Below, piece by piece: positions 1 through 6,868 of a stretch of 11,692 nucleotides of DNA. The notes beneath the pieces are model-generated. The model made no database searches. It was not told the origin of the DNA and worked only from the letters and a program-made list of their open reading frames with translations. How positions within the stretch are numbered: position 1 is the stretch's first letter; every line of letters starts with the position of its first letter. The position numbers were made by a program, and so were the translations under genes. Source of the stretch: an uncultured Collinsella sp. (lineage in GTDB: Bacteria > Actinomycetota > Coriobacteriia > Coriobacteriales > Coriobacteriaceae); assembly GCA_900551655.1 (NCBI GenBank), contig URWM01000027.1, forward strand, positions 1 to 11,692, read 5' to 3'.

Positions 1-30
1 CGTGGGCTCGGAGATGTGTATAAGAGACAG
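1..30. other. Nextera (Tn5) adapter remnant, left end
   Basis: Bases 12-30 are the 19-bp Tn5 mosaic end used in Nextera tagmentation, preceded by part of the read-2 adapter (CGTGGGCTCGG). This is library DNA and not part of the genome. The genomic sequence starts at base 31, inside proC. Confidence 0.97.
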
Positions 31-342
31 GACCTGTTCCCACTTGGCACTATCCCAGGTCCAGGCGACCGAAAGGACGACCTTGTCGGCAAGCACATCC
101 TTGAGCGGGGCGAATACCTTCTCAATCATGTACGGCTTGACCGCCGCAACCACGATATCGGACGCGGCAACAACCTCCGCCGCATCGTGGCAGGCAGCCA
201 TGCCCCGTGCCTCGCAACGCTCAACCAGAGCATCGTAGCGGCCTGCGCAGGCGCACATGTCGCCCGCGGCCACGCCGGCGGCAATCCAGCCATCGGCCAT
301 AGCGCTCGCCATATTGCCAAAACCGACAAATCCAATCTTCAT
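31..342 (-). CDS. proC: pyrroline-5-carboxylate reductase, N-terminal part (truncated by contig end)
   Basis: The gene reads 104 codons from ATG at 342 before running into adapter. Pyrroline-5-carboxylate reductase catalyses the last step of proline synthesis in the cytoplasm, reducing P5C with NAD(P)H. The N-terminus has the Rossmann dinucleotide-binding signature (GFVGFGNM, residues 4-11), followed by an alternating beta-alpha pattern and the family motif SDIVVAAVKP at residues 61-70. An AAAGGA ribosome binding site lies about 9 nt upstream of the start. The catalytic and dimerisation C-terminal domain, roughly 160 residues, is missing because the contig ends. The next gene upstream is rlmH, 73 bp away; I see no convincing promoter or terminator between them. 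The identification rests on motif recognition and is fairly safe. Confidence 0.88.
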
Positions 343-415
343 ATCACACAGTCCTTTCAGACACATTCCTCAAAACGAAAGTCATTGTCCCACGCCATTG
401 TTTCGCATTGCCGAC

Positions 416-886
416 CTACTTGTGATACGGCTCGCCACGGCTAATCTTGCAGGCGCGGTAGATCTGCTCCAGCAGCACCACGCGCGCCAGGTTGTGCGGC
501 AAGGTAATGCGTCCAAAGCTGAGCATCTCGTCGGCGCGGGCGCGCACGGCATCGCTAACGCCGTCCGATCCGCCGATTACAAAAGCGATGTCGCTGTTGC
601 CTCGCAGCATAAGGTCATCGAGATGGGTCGAGAGCTCCTCGCTCGAACGCTCCTTGCCCTCGATAGCCAGCAGAATCACATGTGCCCGCGGTGGCAGGGC
701 AGCAAGAATCGCCGCGCCTTCTTTGATGCGCGCGGCATCCACACCGCCCGCCTTGGCCGGATCGATATCGGCAACCTCACGCATATCTACCTTGGCATAG
801 GCGCCTAGGCGTTTGGTGTATTCGGCACACGCGTCCTTCCAAAAGCGCTCTTTGAGCTTGCCAACGCAAACAACGGTATATTTCAC
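416..886 (-). CDS. rlmH: 23S rRNA (pseudouridine1915-N3)-methyltransferase RlmH
   Basis: This 156-residue protein is of normal length for RlmH, the SPOUT-class enzyme that uses S-adenosylmethionine to methylate pseudouridine 1915 in helix 69 of 23S rRNA in the assembled ribosome. The whole family signature is visible: LLAIEGKERSSE (72-83), the SAM-binding loop FVIGGSDGV (102-110), SFGRITLPHNLAR (123-135) with LLEQIYRA following, and the invariant C-terminal GEPYHK. The stop is TAG at 416-418. The start lies 6 bp after the stop of the upstream SPFH gene, so the two are probably cotranscribed. The start is the conserved MKYTVVCVGKLK, which is typical of the family. Confidence 0.96.
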   Translation of the reverse strand: MKYTVVCVGKLKERFWKDACAEYTKRLGAYAKVDMREVADIDPAKAGGVDAARIKEGAAILAALPPRAHVILLAIEGKERSSEELSTHLDDLMLRGNSDIAFVIGGSDGVSDAVRARADEMLSFGRITLPHNLARVVLLEQIYRACKISRGEPYHK

Positions 887-892
887 GCGCGT

Positions 893-1831
893 CTACTCCT
901 TCGACTCGTTCTGAACTTTGCCGGCGGTCAGCATCTGCTCGAACATCGAGGCCGACTGTGAGAAATCGCTCGGCAGCACGACCGTCGAGGTTTTGCCCGT
1001 GCGAGCGAACTCCGTCATCATCTCGGACCACTGCGTAAACATGAACAGCTGGTTGGCCTCATCGTTGCCGACGCCCGTCTCCTGGATAATCTCGAGCGAG
1101 TCCTTGATGCCCAGTGCGATGGCTTTGCGCTGGTTGGCGATGCCTTCGCCTGCCTTTTCCATCGCCTCGGCCTCGGCGGTCGCCTCGGTAACGCGCTTGA
1201 TGCGATCGGCCTCGGCGAGCTCCTGCGCAGCGGCGCGCTTTCGCTGGGCGGCGTTGATGTCGTTCATGGAGTTCTCGACCTCGGTCGGCAGTGCGATTTT
1301 GGTGATGAGCGTCGACACGAGGGTGAAGCCGTAGGCGGCCATCTGCTCGGAAACGGTAGCGTTGACATCCTTGGCGATGTCATCCTTCTTGGCAAAGACC
1401 TCATCGAGCGTGTAGACGGGGATGGAAGAGCGCAGGGCATCGGTGATGAAGTCACGCATTTGGTCGACGGGCTCCTGCAGCATGTAGTAGCTCTTGTAGA
1501 TACCCGAATCTGCCGGGCCGGCGCCCATGTCATAGCTCACGTGGTACTGAGCAGAGACCTCAAGGCCGATGGTCACGTTGTCCTGGGTCTTAACGTCGAT
1601 GCCAAAACCGTTTTTCATGGTGCGCAGACTCACCGTGGCGGCCTTGCGGTCGATCACGGGCACCTTCATGTGGAAGCCCGCGTTGACGATGCGGTTGAAC
1701 TTGCCCAGACGCTCGATGATCACAGCATGCTGCTGTTCAACGACATAGCAGGCGTTGGGGAGCAGTAGCAACAAAATGATGATGGGAAGCAGAAGACTCG
1801 TAAGGGCGGCAATGATTCCGGACAACAGCAT
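893..1831 (-). CDS. SPFH/band 7 (stomatin-like) membrane protein
   Basis: This is a 312-residue stomatin/prohibitin-type protein. It has one very hydrophobic N-terminal membrane segment (about residues 5-25), then the band-7 domain beginning at YVVEQQHAVIIERLGKF, and an Ala/Glu-rich coiled coil (about residues 185-235, AAQRKRAAAQELAEADRIKR) characteristic of flotillin/stomatin oligomers. These proteins form ring-like membrane scaffolds and often work with NfeD-type partners or membrane proteases; no NfeD gene is visible here. I chose ATG at 1831 over an in-frame ATG seven codons upstream because GGAGAG sits at the right distance before 1831. The gene sits 6 bp ahead of rlmH. Its upstream region abuts a MITE-like inverted-repeat element, so its promoter may lie in or next to that element. 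The specific function is not known. Confidence 0.9.
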   Translation of the reverse strand: MLLSGIIAALTSLLLPIIILLLLLPNACYVVEQQHAVIIERLGKFNRIVNAGFHMKVPVIDRKAATVSLRTMKNGFGIDVKTQDNVTIGLEVSAQYHVSYDMGAGPADSGIYKSYYMLQEPVDQMRDFITDALRSSIPVYTLDEVFAKKDDIAKDVNATVSEQMAAYGFTLVSTLITKIALPTEVENSMNDINAAQRKRAAAQELAEADRIKRVTEATAEAEAMEKAGEGIANQRKAIALGIKDSLEIIQETGVGNDEANQLFMFTQWSEMMTEFARTGKTSTVVLPSDFSQSASMFEQMLTAGKVQNESKE

Positions 1832-1908
1832 GGTCTCTCCTCTGATAGGCACACGTTGGCACTAGGATACCCGCACGAAGCAGCCACGTGACACCAACAA
1901 GAGGACCC

Positions 1909-2127
1909 GTGGGCAAAAAAGGCCAAATATGAGTACTGTCACCAATTTAGTAGCAGCATTTTTGACGCAAAAACGCCCTGTTGAATCCGAGATCCTTCAA
2001 AATTGACCTGTTTTGCCTCAAACTAGAGTCAAATTAACGTACATCTGTTGCGTAGGTTTCAGAATAATGAGCTTTAGAAATGCAACTGTCCTTGTGACAG
2101 TACTCATATTTGATGTTTTTTGCCCAC
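1909..2127. mobile_element. MITE-like element with 34-bp terminal inverted repeats
   Basis: The left end (1909-1942) and the reverse complement of the right end (2094-2127) agree at 31 of 34 positions. They share GTGGGCAAAAAA at the outer tip and CAAATATGAGTACTGTCAC inside. The 151-bp interior is AT-rich compared with the flanking genes, has no convincing coding frame, and shows a weaker inner inverted similarity around GCATTT. No clear target-site duplication is seen. Size, perfect-looking tips and lack of coding suggest a non-autonomous transposon relic. A long bidirectional regulatory hairpin is the main alternative. Confidence 0.7.
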
Positions 2128-2178
2128 TGGGGTTACAGCCATACGAAATATTGGCATTGGATCCGTAAATACAGCCTG

Positions 2179-2266
2179 CCGGCGTCCTCGCCAGCTCGCT
2201 AAAAACGCTCGCGTTTTCTTTACGCTCGCTCCTTCGCAGGTTCAAGTCCCTGCGATGGGCCCATAA
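2179..2266 (+). pseudogene. tRNA-like degenerate element A (T-arm remnant plus hairpin)
   Basis: The plus strand contains a T-arm-like hairpin, with TCGCAGG (2234-2240) pairing perfectly with 2249-2255 around the loop TTCAAGTC, followed by an acceptor-like ATGGGCCCA. Compared with a normal tRNA the T-arm carries one extra base, so it cannot be a standard functional tRNA, and no anticodon arm precedes it. Upstream is a second perfect hairpin, AAAACGC (2202-2208) with GCGTTTT (2211-2217). The same order of parts recurs at 8469-8548 near tRNA-Phe. It lies just beyond the terminator of tRNA-Leu, in the opposite orientation. Confidence 0.5.
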
Positions 2267-2293
2267 CAAAAAAGCTCCCATTGCTGGGAGCTC
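2267..2293 (-). terminator. Rho-independent terminator of tRNA-Leu
   Basis: On the minus strand a perfect 8-bp stem (2285-2292 with 2273-2280, AGCTCCCA/TGGGAGCT) with a 4-nt loop is followed directly by a run of six T (2268-2273). It starts 11 bp after the encoded CCA end of tRNA-Leu. Confidence 0.9.
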
Positions 2294-2303
2294 TTTCATT
2301 TAA

Positions 2304-2390
2304 TGGTGCGGGCGAAAGGACTTGAACCTTCATGGGGTTGCCCCCATACGGACCTGAACCGTACGCGTCTGCCAATTCCGCCACGCCCGC
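2304..2390 (-). tRNA. tRNA-Leu(CAG)
   Basis: This is an 87-nt class II tRNA. The acceptor stem is GCGGGCG (2384-2390) paired with CGCCCGC, followed by A and an encoded CCA (2304-2306). The anticodon stem is TACGG/CCGTA with loop TTCAGGT, giving anticodon CAG. A long variable arm (TGGGG/CCCCA) and a T-arm with TTCAAGT are present. It lies 43 bp downstream of tatD, with its own promoter and a terminator. Confidence 0.96.
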
Positions 2391-2401
2391 GTGCAGGAAT
2401 T

Positions 2402-2430
2402 AGAATAACGGAGCGCCACCGCGAACGCAA
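2402..2430 (-). promoter_or_regulatory. sigma-70-like promoter of tRNA-Leu
   Basis: The minus strand has TTGCGT (2425-2430) and TATTCT (2402-2407) separated by 17 bp. An A/T-rich stretch resembling an UP element lies immediately upstream and overlaps the last codons of tatD. The -10 box ends 11 bp before the mature tRNA 5' end. Boxes and spacing are reasonable but not perfect. Confidence 0.6.
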
Positions 2431-2433
2431 GAA

Positions 2434-3351
2434 CTATTTTTGAAAAAGTTTGCAGGCATTTTCCCAGGCGGCTCGGGCGATTGCTTCGGCGTCCTCGCCG
2501 GTACGATCGACGCGGTCGTTGACCAGCGCGTTTGCTGTGATGGAAATCATTGCAGGCTCGCACTCAAGACCGCGAATGGGCTCCGGCGCCATATAGGGAC
2601 AATCCGTCTCGAACAAAATACGGTCGAGCGGGGTCGCCGCAAATGCCTCGCGCACGTCGTCGTTGCGCTTAAAGGTAGCCGCGCCGCCATAGGCGATGTA
2701 ACAACCCAAATCCACAAAGCACTCCATCGTGGCTCGGTCCTCGCCAAAGCAGTGCAGTACGCAACCGGCCTGGGGCACGCCGACCTCGCGCAACACGTTG
2801 TAGGCGTCCACATGCGAGGTGCGCTCCTCGTCCGTATCCTCATGACGCAGATGCAGCTCTACCGGCACATTGCGGCGTACGGCGACCTCGAGTTGGCGCG
2901 CCATACAGTCGATCTGCACGTCGTGGGGCGCCGGCGCGATGTCGTCGTCGTAATCCATGTGGTAGTCCAAACCGATCTCGCCAATGCCAACGCATAGGGA
3001 ATCATCGAGTGCAGTCACAATCTGGGCATGGATGTTATCGGTGTAGTCGGGCGCGCCATACGGATGCACACCAGCGAGATACTTGACCTGCGGAATATCC
3101 CGCATCGGCAGGATCTCGCGAACCAGCCAGTCGCTATAGTCTGCCACGCTGCGTTTGTCAGCGATGGGGTCGAACATCGTCACCAACAGGTCGACGCCCG
3201 CAGCTTTGGCGCGCACGAGCGTCTCGGGCACTTCTTTGCCCCAAAACGAAAGCAGGTGCGCGTGCGTATCGGCAAGCGGCGCCAAGGGCACGGGACAAGC
3301 AACCGTCTTCTTTTTCTTGGTAAACGTCACGCGTTCGACATTAGACGTCAT
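2434..3351 (-). CDS. TatD-family metal-dependent hydrolase / DNase
   Basis: This is a 305-residue TIM-barrel amidohydrolase of the TatD family, whose members are divalent-metal 3'-5' exonucleases on DNA or RNA. Metal and catalytic residues are in place: DTHAH (28-32), E125 in GEIGLDYH, H167 in VELHLRH, H200 in LHCFG, and D250 in FETDCPY. It is longer than the usual ~260 residues because of an N-terminal extension of about 25 residues rich in Lys and extra sequence around 130-145 (HMDYDDDIAPAP). I chose ATG at 3351, which has AGGAG eight bases upstream; a longer frame upstream would overlap rsmA deeply. It overlaps the end of rsmA by 11 bp, so translational coupling is likely. tatD next to rsmA and metG is a common arrangement. 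Confidence 0.92.
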   Translation of the reverse strand: MTSNVERVTFTKKKKTVACPVPLAPLADTHAHLLSFWGKEVPETLVRAKAAGVDLLVTMFDPIADKRSVADYSDWLVREILPMRDIPQVKYLAGVHPYGAPDYTDNIHAQIVTALDDSLCVGIGEIGLDYHMDYDDDIAPAPHDVQIDCMARQLEVAVRRNVPVELHLRHEDTDEERTSHVDAYNVLREVGVPQAGCVLHCFGEDRATMECFVDLGCYIAYGGAATFKRNDDVREAFAATPLDRILFETDCPYMAPEPIRGLECEPAMISITANALVNDRVDRTGEDAEAIARAAWENACKLFQK

Positions 3352-4201
3352 GGGAAAGCTCCTGAGCCAAACGGACAAAGGCGGCGACGTCGAGTGTCTC
3401 GGCGCGCGTGGTAGGTGCGATACCGCAGACCTCAAAGGCGGCGTCGAGCACGTCCTTGGCAAAGCCGTTGGCGCTCATGGAGTTGCGGATCGTCTTGCGA
3501 CGCTGGGCAAACGCGGCGTCGATCACACGAGCCACAAACTCGCGGTCGAGGCCCTCGGGCACCACGCCGTCAACGCGATCGATGCGCACGACGGCAGAAT
3601 CCACATGCGGCGCCGGCATAAAGCAGCGCGGCGGTACCTCAAAGCGCCCCGTCACCTGCGCATACAGGCCGAGCTTTGCCGTGTAGCCGCCATAGGTCTT
3701 GTTGCCCGGCGTTGCGGCAATACGATCTGCAACTTCCTTTTGCACCATGACGACAGCGCGCTTAAGCGCGGGCATCGTCTGGAAGAACTGAAGGATGATC
3801 GTCGCCGCCACGTTGTAGGGCAGATTCGCGACAAACGCCGTCGGCTTACCGCCCGCAACCTGCTCGATTTGTTCCGGTGTCACCTTGAGCGCATCGCCCA
3901 TGATAAAGCGGAAGTTGGCGTAGTCGGCGGCGTGAGCATCGAGCACCGGCTCGAGCTCGGGATCGGCCTCGATCGACGTGACGCACGCCGCCTCCTGCAG
4001 CAGGGCCAACGTCAGCGTGCCGCAACCCGGGCCGACCTCGAGCACGCGCTCATCGCCCGCAAGCTCAGCGAGCTCACAGATACGTTCGATCACATGGTTG
4101 TCGATCAGGAAGTTTTGGCCCAGGCGATGCTTGGTCGCAAGACCAAACTCCTCCAGCAGCTCCCTCGTTGCCGTGGGGTTTGCCAAAGGCGAAGTTGTCA
4201 T
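3341..4201 (-). CDS. rsmA: 16S rRNA (adenine1518-N6/adenine1519-N6)-dimethyltransferase RsmA (KsgA)
   Basis: This 286-residue protein is the universally conserved KsgA enzyme that dimethylates A1518 and A1519 near the 3' end of 16S rRNA during late 30S assembly, using S-adenosylmethionine. Its motifs are all present: KHRLGQNFL (24-32), SAM motif I EVGPGCGTLT (55-64), MGDAL (101-105), the catalytic NLPYNV (126-131), and the C-terminal FAQRRKTIRNSM. The start ATG at 4201 is preceded by a strong AAGGAGG. The 3' end overlaps the tatD start by 11 bp. A strong hairpin separates it from metG upstream, so it probably has its own promoter or depends on read-through. Loss of this enzyme is known to give kasugamycin resistance in E. 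coli. Confidence 0.97.
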   Translation of the reverse strand: MTTSPLANPTATRELLEEFGLATKHRLGQNFLIDNHVIERICELAELAGDERVLEVGPGCGTLTLALLQEAACVTSIEADPELEPVLDAHAADYANFRFIMGDALKVTPEQIEQVAGGKPTAFVANLPYNVAATIILQFFQTMPALKRAVVMVQKEVADRIAATPGNKTYGGYTAKLGLYAQVTGRFEVPPRCFMPAPHVDSAVVRIDRVDGVVPEGLDREFVARVIDAAFAQRRKTIRNSMSANGFAKDVLDAAFEVCGIAPTTRAETLDVAAFVRLAQELSHDV

Positions 4202-4230
4202 GGTTGCCTCCTTAACATGGCGGCTACATC

Positions 4231-4269
4231 GTTAAGCAAAAGGGCATGGACCGTTGCGGCCATGCCCTT
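4231..4269 (-). terminator. hairpin terminator between metG and rsmA
   Basis: On the minus strand AAGGGCATGG (4260-4269) pairs perfectly with CCATGCCCTT (4240-4249), with three further base pairs inside. A short T-rich tail (TTTTGCTTAA) follows. The stem is very stable but the T-run is interrupted, so termination may be partial. It starts 43 bp after the metG stop. Confidence 0.75.
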
Positions 4270-4312
4270 ACCGTTACACAGCAAATTGCCGATATGGCAC
4301 TCGCGCGACGTC

Positions 4313-5914
4313 TTAGCCCAGACGCGGGAACAGCGGCTCGCCCTTCTCGACGGGCTGACCACCGGCAAGCAGGCCCCAAGTGCAGATGCCCTTGAGGTCG
4401 TCGCTCGTGGCCTCGTCCTCGCAGGACAGGCGACGCAGAGCCTCGGCAGAAGTCTGGGGCATGAGCGGCATCAGCAGGTGAGCGGCAATGCGGATGGCCT
4501 CGAGCAGGTTGTAGATCACAAACGCCAGCTCGTCAGCCTTGGCCTCGTCCTTGGCAAGCGCCCAGGGCTCGGAGTCCTCGATGTAGTGGTTGGCGGCATG
4601 GATGAGCTCCATGACCTCGTCCTTAGCTCCACCGTAATCGAGCACGTCCATCTTGGCCATGTAGCGATCGACCAGGCCATCGGCAATCTTTGCCAGCGGG
4701 TTGTCGAACGCATCGAACGATGCGGGCTTGGCGGGCGCGCAACCGTCAAAGTACTTGCCGCTCATGTTGAGCGAACGCGAGATAAGGTTGCCCCAGCTGT
4801 TGGCCAGGTCGGCGTTGTAGACCTGCTCCATGCGATCGAAGCTGATGGCGCCGTCGGTGCCGGGGACGACGTCGGTCATAAAGTAATAGCGATAGCCCTC
4901 GACGCCCAGCATGTCGATAACGTCCTGCGGAGCGATGGCGTTGCCGCGGCTCTTGGACATCTTCTCGGCCTTGCCAGTCTCGGCATTGCGCACGGTCAGG
5001 AAGCCGTGGGCAAAGACGTGCTCGGGCAGGGCCTCGCCAATGGCCATGAGCATGGCCGGCCAAATGACGCAGTGGAAGCGGATGATGTCCTTGCCCACGA
5101 TGTGGAACTGCGCGGGCCAGCGATAGGCCAGCTCGGCACGCGCCTCATCGGTGTCGACACCGTAGCCGACGGCCGTCATATAGTTGAGCAGCGCATCGAA
5201 CCACACGTAGGTCACGTGACCCTCGTCAAACGGGACCTGGATGCCCCAGTCAAAGCTCGTACGGCTCACGGAAAGGTCATTAAGGCCGCCCTCGACAAAG
5301 CTGCGTACCTCATTCATACGGAACGCAGGCTCGACAAAGTCGGGGTGCTCGTCATAGAGCTTGAGCAGCTTGTCCTGGAAGGCGGAAAGCTTAAAGAAGT
5401 AGGACTCCTCCTGCACGCGCTCGAGCGGACGGTGGCAGTCGGGGCACAGGTGCTGGCCGACGCTGCCGTACTCCTCGTCGCCCTTCTGGACCTGCGTATC
5501 GGTAAAGTAGGTCTCGTCGGGCACGCAGTACCAGCCGTCATAGCTGCCCTTATACAGGTAGCCGGACTCCTTCATGCGCTCCCACAGATACTGCACCGCA
5601 TGATGCTGGCGCGGCTCGGTAGTACGAATGAAGTCGTCGTTGGAGATCTCGAGCTTGCTCCAAAGCTCCTTGAAGTGCGGAGCCTGGCTGTCGGTCCACT
5701 CCTGCGGCGTCATGTTGTGCTTGGCTGCAGCCTCGGCGACTTTCTCGCCGTGCTCGTCCATGCCGGTCAGGAACTTGACGTTATAGCCGGCAGAGCGACG
5801 ATAGCGAGCCTGGACGTCGGCGATGATGGTGGAATAAGCCGTGCCCAGGTGCGGATCGGCGTTGACGTAGTAGATGGGCGTCGTGATAAAGAACGAAGGC
5901 TTGCTTTGATCCAT
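4313..5914 (-). CDS. metG: methionine--tRNA ligase (MetRS)
   Basis: This 533-residue class I aminoacyl-tRNA synthetase charges tRNA-Met, both initiator and elongator. The HIGH motif appears as HLGT (22-25) and the KMSKS motif as KMSKSRGN (318-325), with TGMDEHG (50-56) and the methionine-site sequence YVWFDALLNY between them. The zinc-knuckle region is C130-V-P-D133 followed by C157-P-D-C160, so the second Cys of the first knuckle is Asp. The protein ends after the helical anticodon-binding domain and lacks the C-terminal EMAP/Trbp111-like tRNA-binding domain found in many MetRS proteins. The start at 5914 has GGAGGA nine bases upstream. It follows rsmI by 69 bp. A TAGAAT box on the minus strand (5954-5959) could be a -10 element, but I see no good -35. 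A strong hairpin follows the gene. Confidence 0.97.
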   Translation of the reverse strand: MDQSKPSFFITTPIYYVNADPHLGTAYSTIIADVQARYRRSAGYNVKFLTGMDEHGEKVAEAAAKHNMTPQEWTDSQAPHFKELWSKLEISNDDFIRTTEPRQHHAVQYLWERMKESGYLYKGSYDGWYCVPDETYFTDTQVQKGDEEYGSVGQHLCPDCHRPLERVQEESYFFKLSAFQDKLLKLYDEHPDFVEPAFRMNEVRSFVEGGLNDLSVSRTSFDWGIQVPFDEGHVTYVWFDALLNYMTAVGYGVDTDEARAELAYRWPAQFHIVGKDIIRFHCVIWPAMLMAIGEALPEHVFAHGFLTVRNAETGKAEKMSKSRGNAIAPQDVIDMLGVEGYRYYFMTDVVPGTDGAISFDRMEQVYNADLANSWGNLISRSLNMSGKYFDGCAPAKPASFDAFDNPLAKIADGLVDRYMAKMDVLDYGGAKDEVMELIHAANHYIEDSEPWALAKDEAKADELAFVIYNLLEAIRIAAHLLMPLMPQTSAEALRRLSCEDEATSDDLKGICTWGLLAGGQPVEKGEPLFPRLG

Positions 5915-5983
5915 GGGGTTTGTCCTCCAGAAAAACGTTGCATACAGGGGATGATTCTAGCGCAAGGGCTGGATATCCTCCAT

Positions 5984-6862
5984 CTATTGCATATCGAGCA
6001 CCATGGCATAGACATCGCGCTTGCGGCGCGAGTACTTCTGAGACAGGCGCTTTGCCACCGCAGAGGCGGGCTGCCCCTCCTCGAGCGCGGTGCGAATGTC
6101 CTCACGTAGGGCTTCGTCAGGGTCTACCGCTGCGGCTCCAACCGGCGCGATACCGGCCTCCTCGTCCTCACTCGGCGGCGCGATGACCAGCGCGATCTCG
6201 CCCTTTACCTCGCCACGGGCACGCAGCTCCTCGGTTAGCTGGGCGGCAGATCCACGCAAGACTTCCTCGTGCAGTTTGGTAAGCTCGCGGCAGACGGCAA
6301 TATCGCGCTGGGGAAAGACCTCGGCCACGGCCTCGAGCGTCGCGACGATGCGATGTGGAGACTCGTAGAAGATGAGCGCGCCGGGGACGACGGCAAGGCG
6401 CTGCAGTCGGCGCACGCGGTCGCCGTGCTTGCGACCCAAAAAGCCTTCGAAGAAGAAATGCTCGCAGGGAATACCGGACGATACGAGCGCCGTGACGCAA
6501 GCAGATGGGCCGGGAATAACCTCGACAGGCACATCCGCCTCGCGCGCCGCCTCGACCAGCGCCTGGCCGGGATCAGACACACTCGGCATACCGGCGTCCG
6601 AGGCAAAGGCGAGGGTCTCCCCCGCCAGCAGGCGGTCGACCAGGCCGGCTGCGCGACTTGCGATCACGTTCTCGTCGCAACGAACGAGTGGCTTGGAGAT
6701 GCCTAGGTGCATCAGCAACTTTGAGGTCACACGCGTGTCCTCGCAGCAGACGGCGTCGGCGGCGGCAAATGCCTCGCCGACGCGCGGAGACAAGTCGCCC
6801 AGGTTACCGATGGGCGTACCGACCACATATAGTTTGCCCGTGCGGGCGCTGTTTTGCGTCAT
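5984..6862 (-). CDS. rsmI: 16S rRNA (cytidine1402-2'-O)-methyltransferase RsmI
   Basis: This is a 292-residue tetrapyrrole-methylase-fold enzyme that 2'-O-methylates C1402 in the ribosomal P site. Motifs in order are LYVVGTPIGNLGD (11-23), CCEDTR (39-44), ASDAGMPSVSDPG (87-99), VIPGPSA (115-121), FYESPHR, and CRELTKLHEE. The C-terminal region carries the usual short helical extension ending in KYSRRKRDVYAMVLDMQ. The start ATG at 6862 is only 6 bp after the stop of the GH5-like gene, and its ribosome binding site (AGGT) is weak. That spacing fits translational coupling to the upstream gene. metG follows 69 bp downstream. Identification is secure. Confidence 0.96.
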   Translation of the reverse strand: MTQNSARTGKLYVVGTPIGNLGDLSPRVGEAFAAADAVCCEDTRVTSKLLMHLGISKPLVRCDENVIASRAAGLVDRLLAGETLAFASDAGMPSVSDPGQALVEAAREADVPVEVIPGPSACVTALVSSGIPCEHFFFEGFLGRKHGDRVRRLQRLAVVPGALIFYESPHRIVATLEAVAEVFPQRDIAVCRELTKLHEEVLRGSAAQLTEELRARGEVKGEIALVIAPPSEDEEAGIAPVGAAAVDPDEALREDIRTALEEGQPASAVAKRLSQKYSRRKRDVYAMVLDMQ

Positions 6863-6868
6863 ATCAAC

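Noticed and set aside
12..30. A genomic Tn5 transposon end
   Set aside because: The 19-bp mosaic end is joined to Illumina adapter sequence at both contig ends and no IS50 sequence is present.
2018..2299. A 93-codon open frame on the minus strand
   Set aside because: It runs through a terminator, the tRNA-like element and the right arm of the inverted-repeat element, with no ribosome binding site or protein-like composition.
3155..6109. A very long open frame on the plus strand opposite tatD, rsmA and metG
   Set aside because: It is antisense to three well-conserved genes, is low in recognisable domains, and is explained by high-GC codon bias on the other strand.
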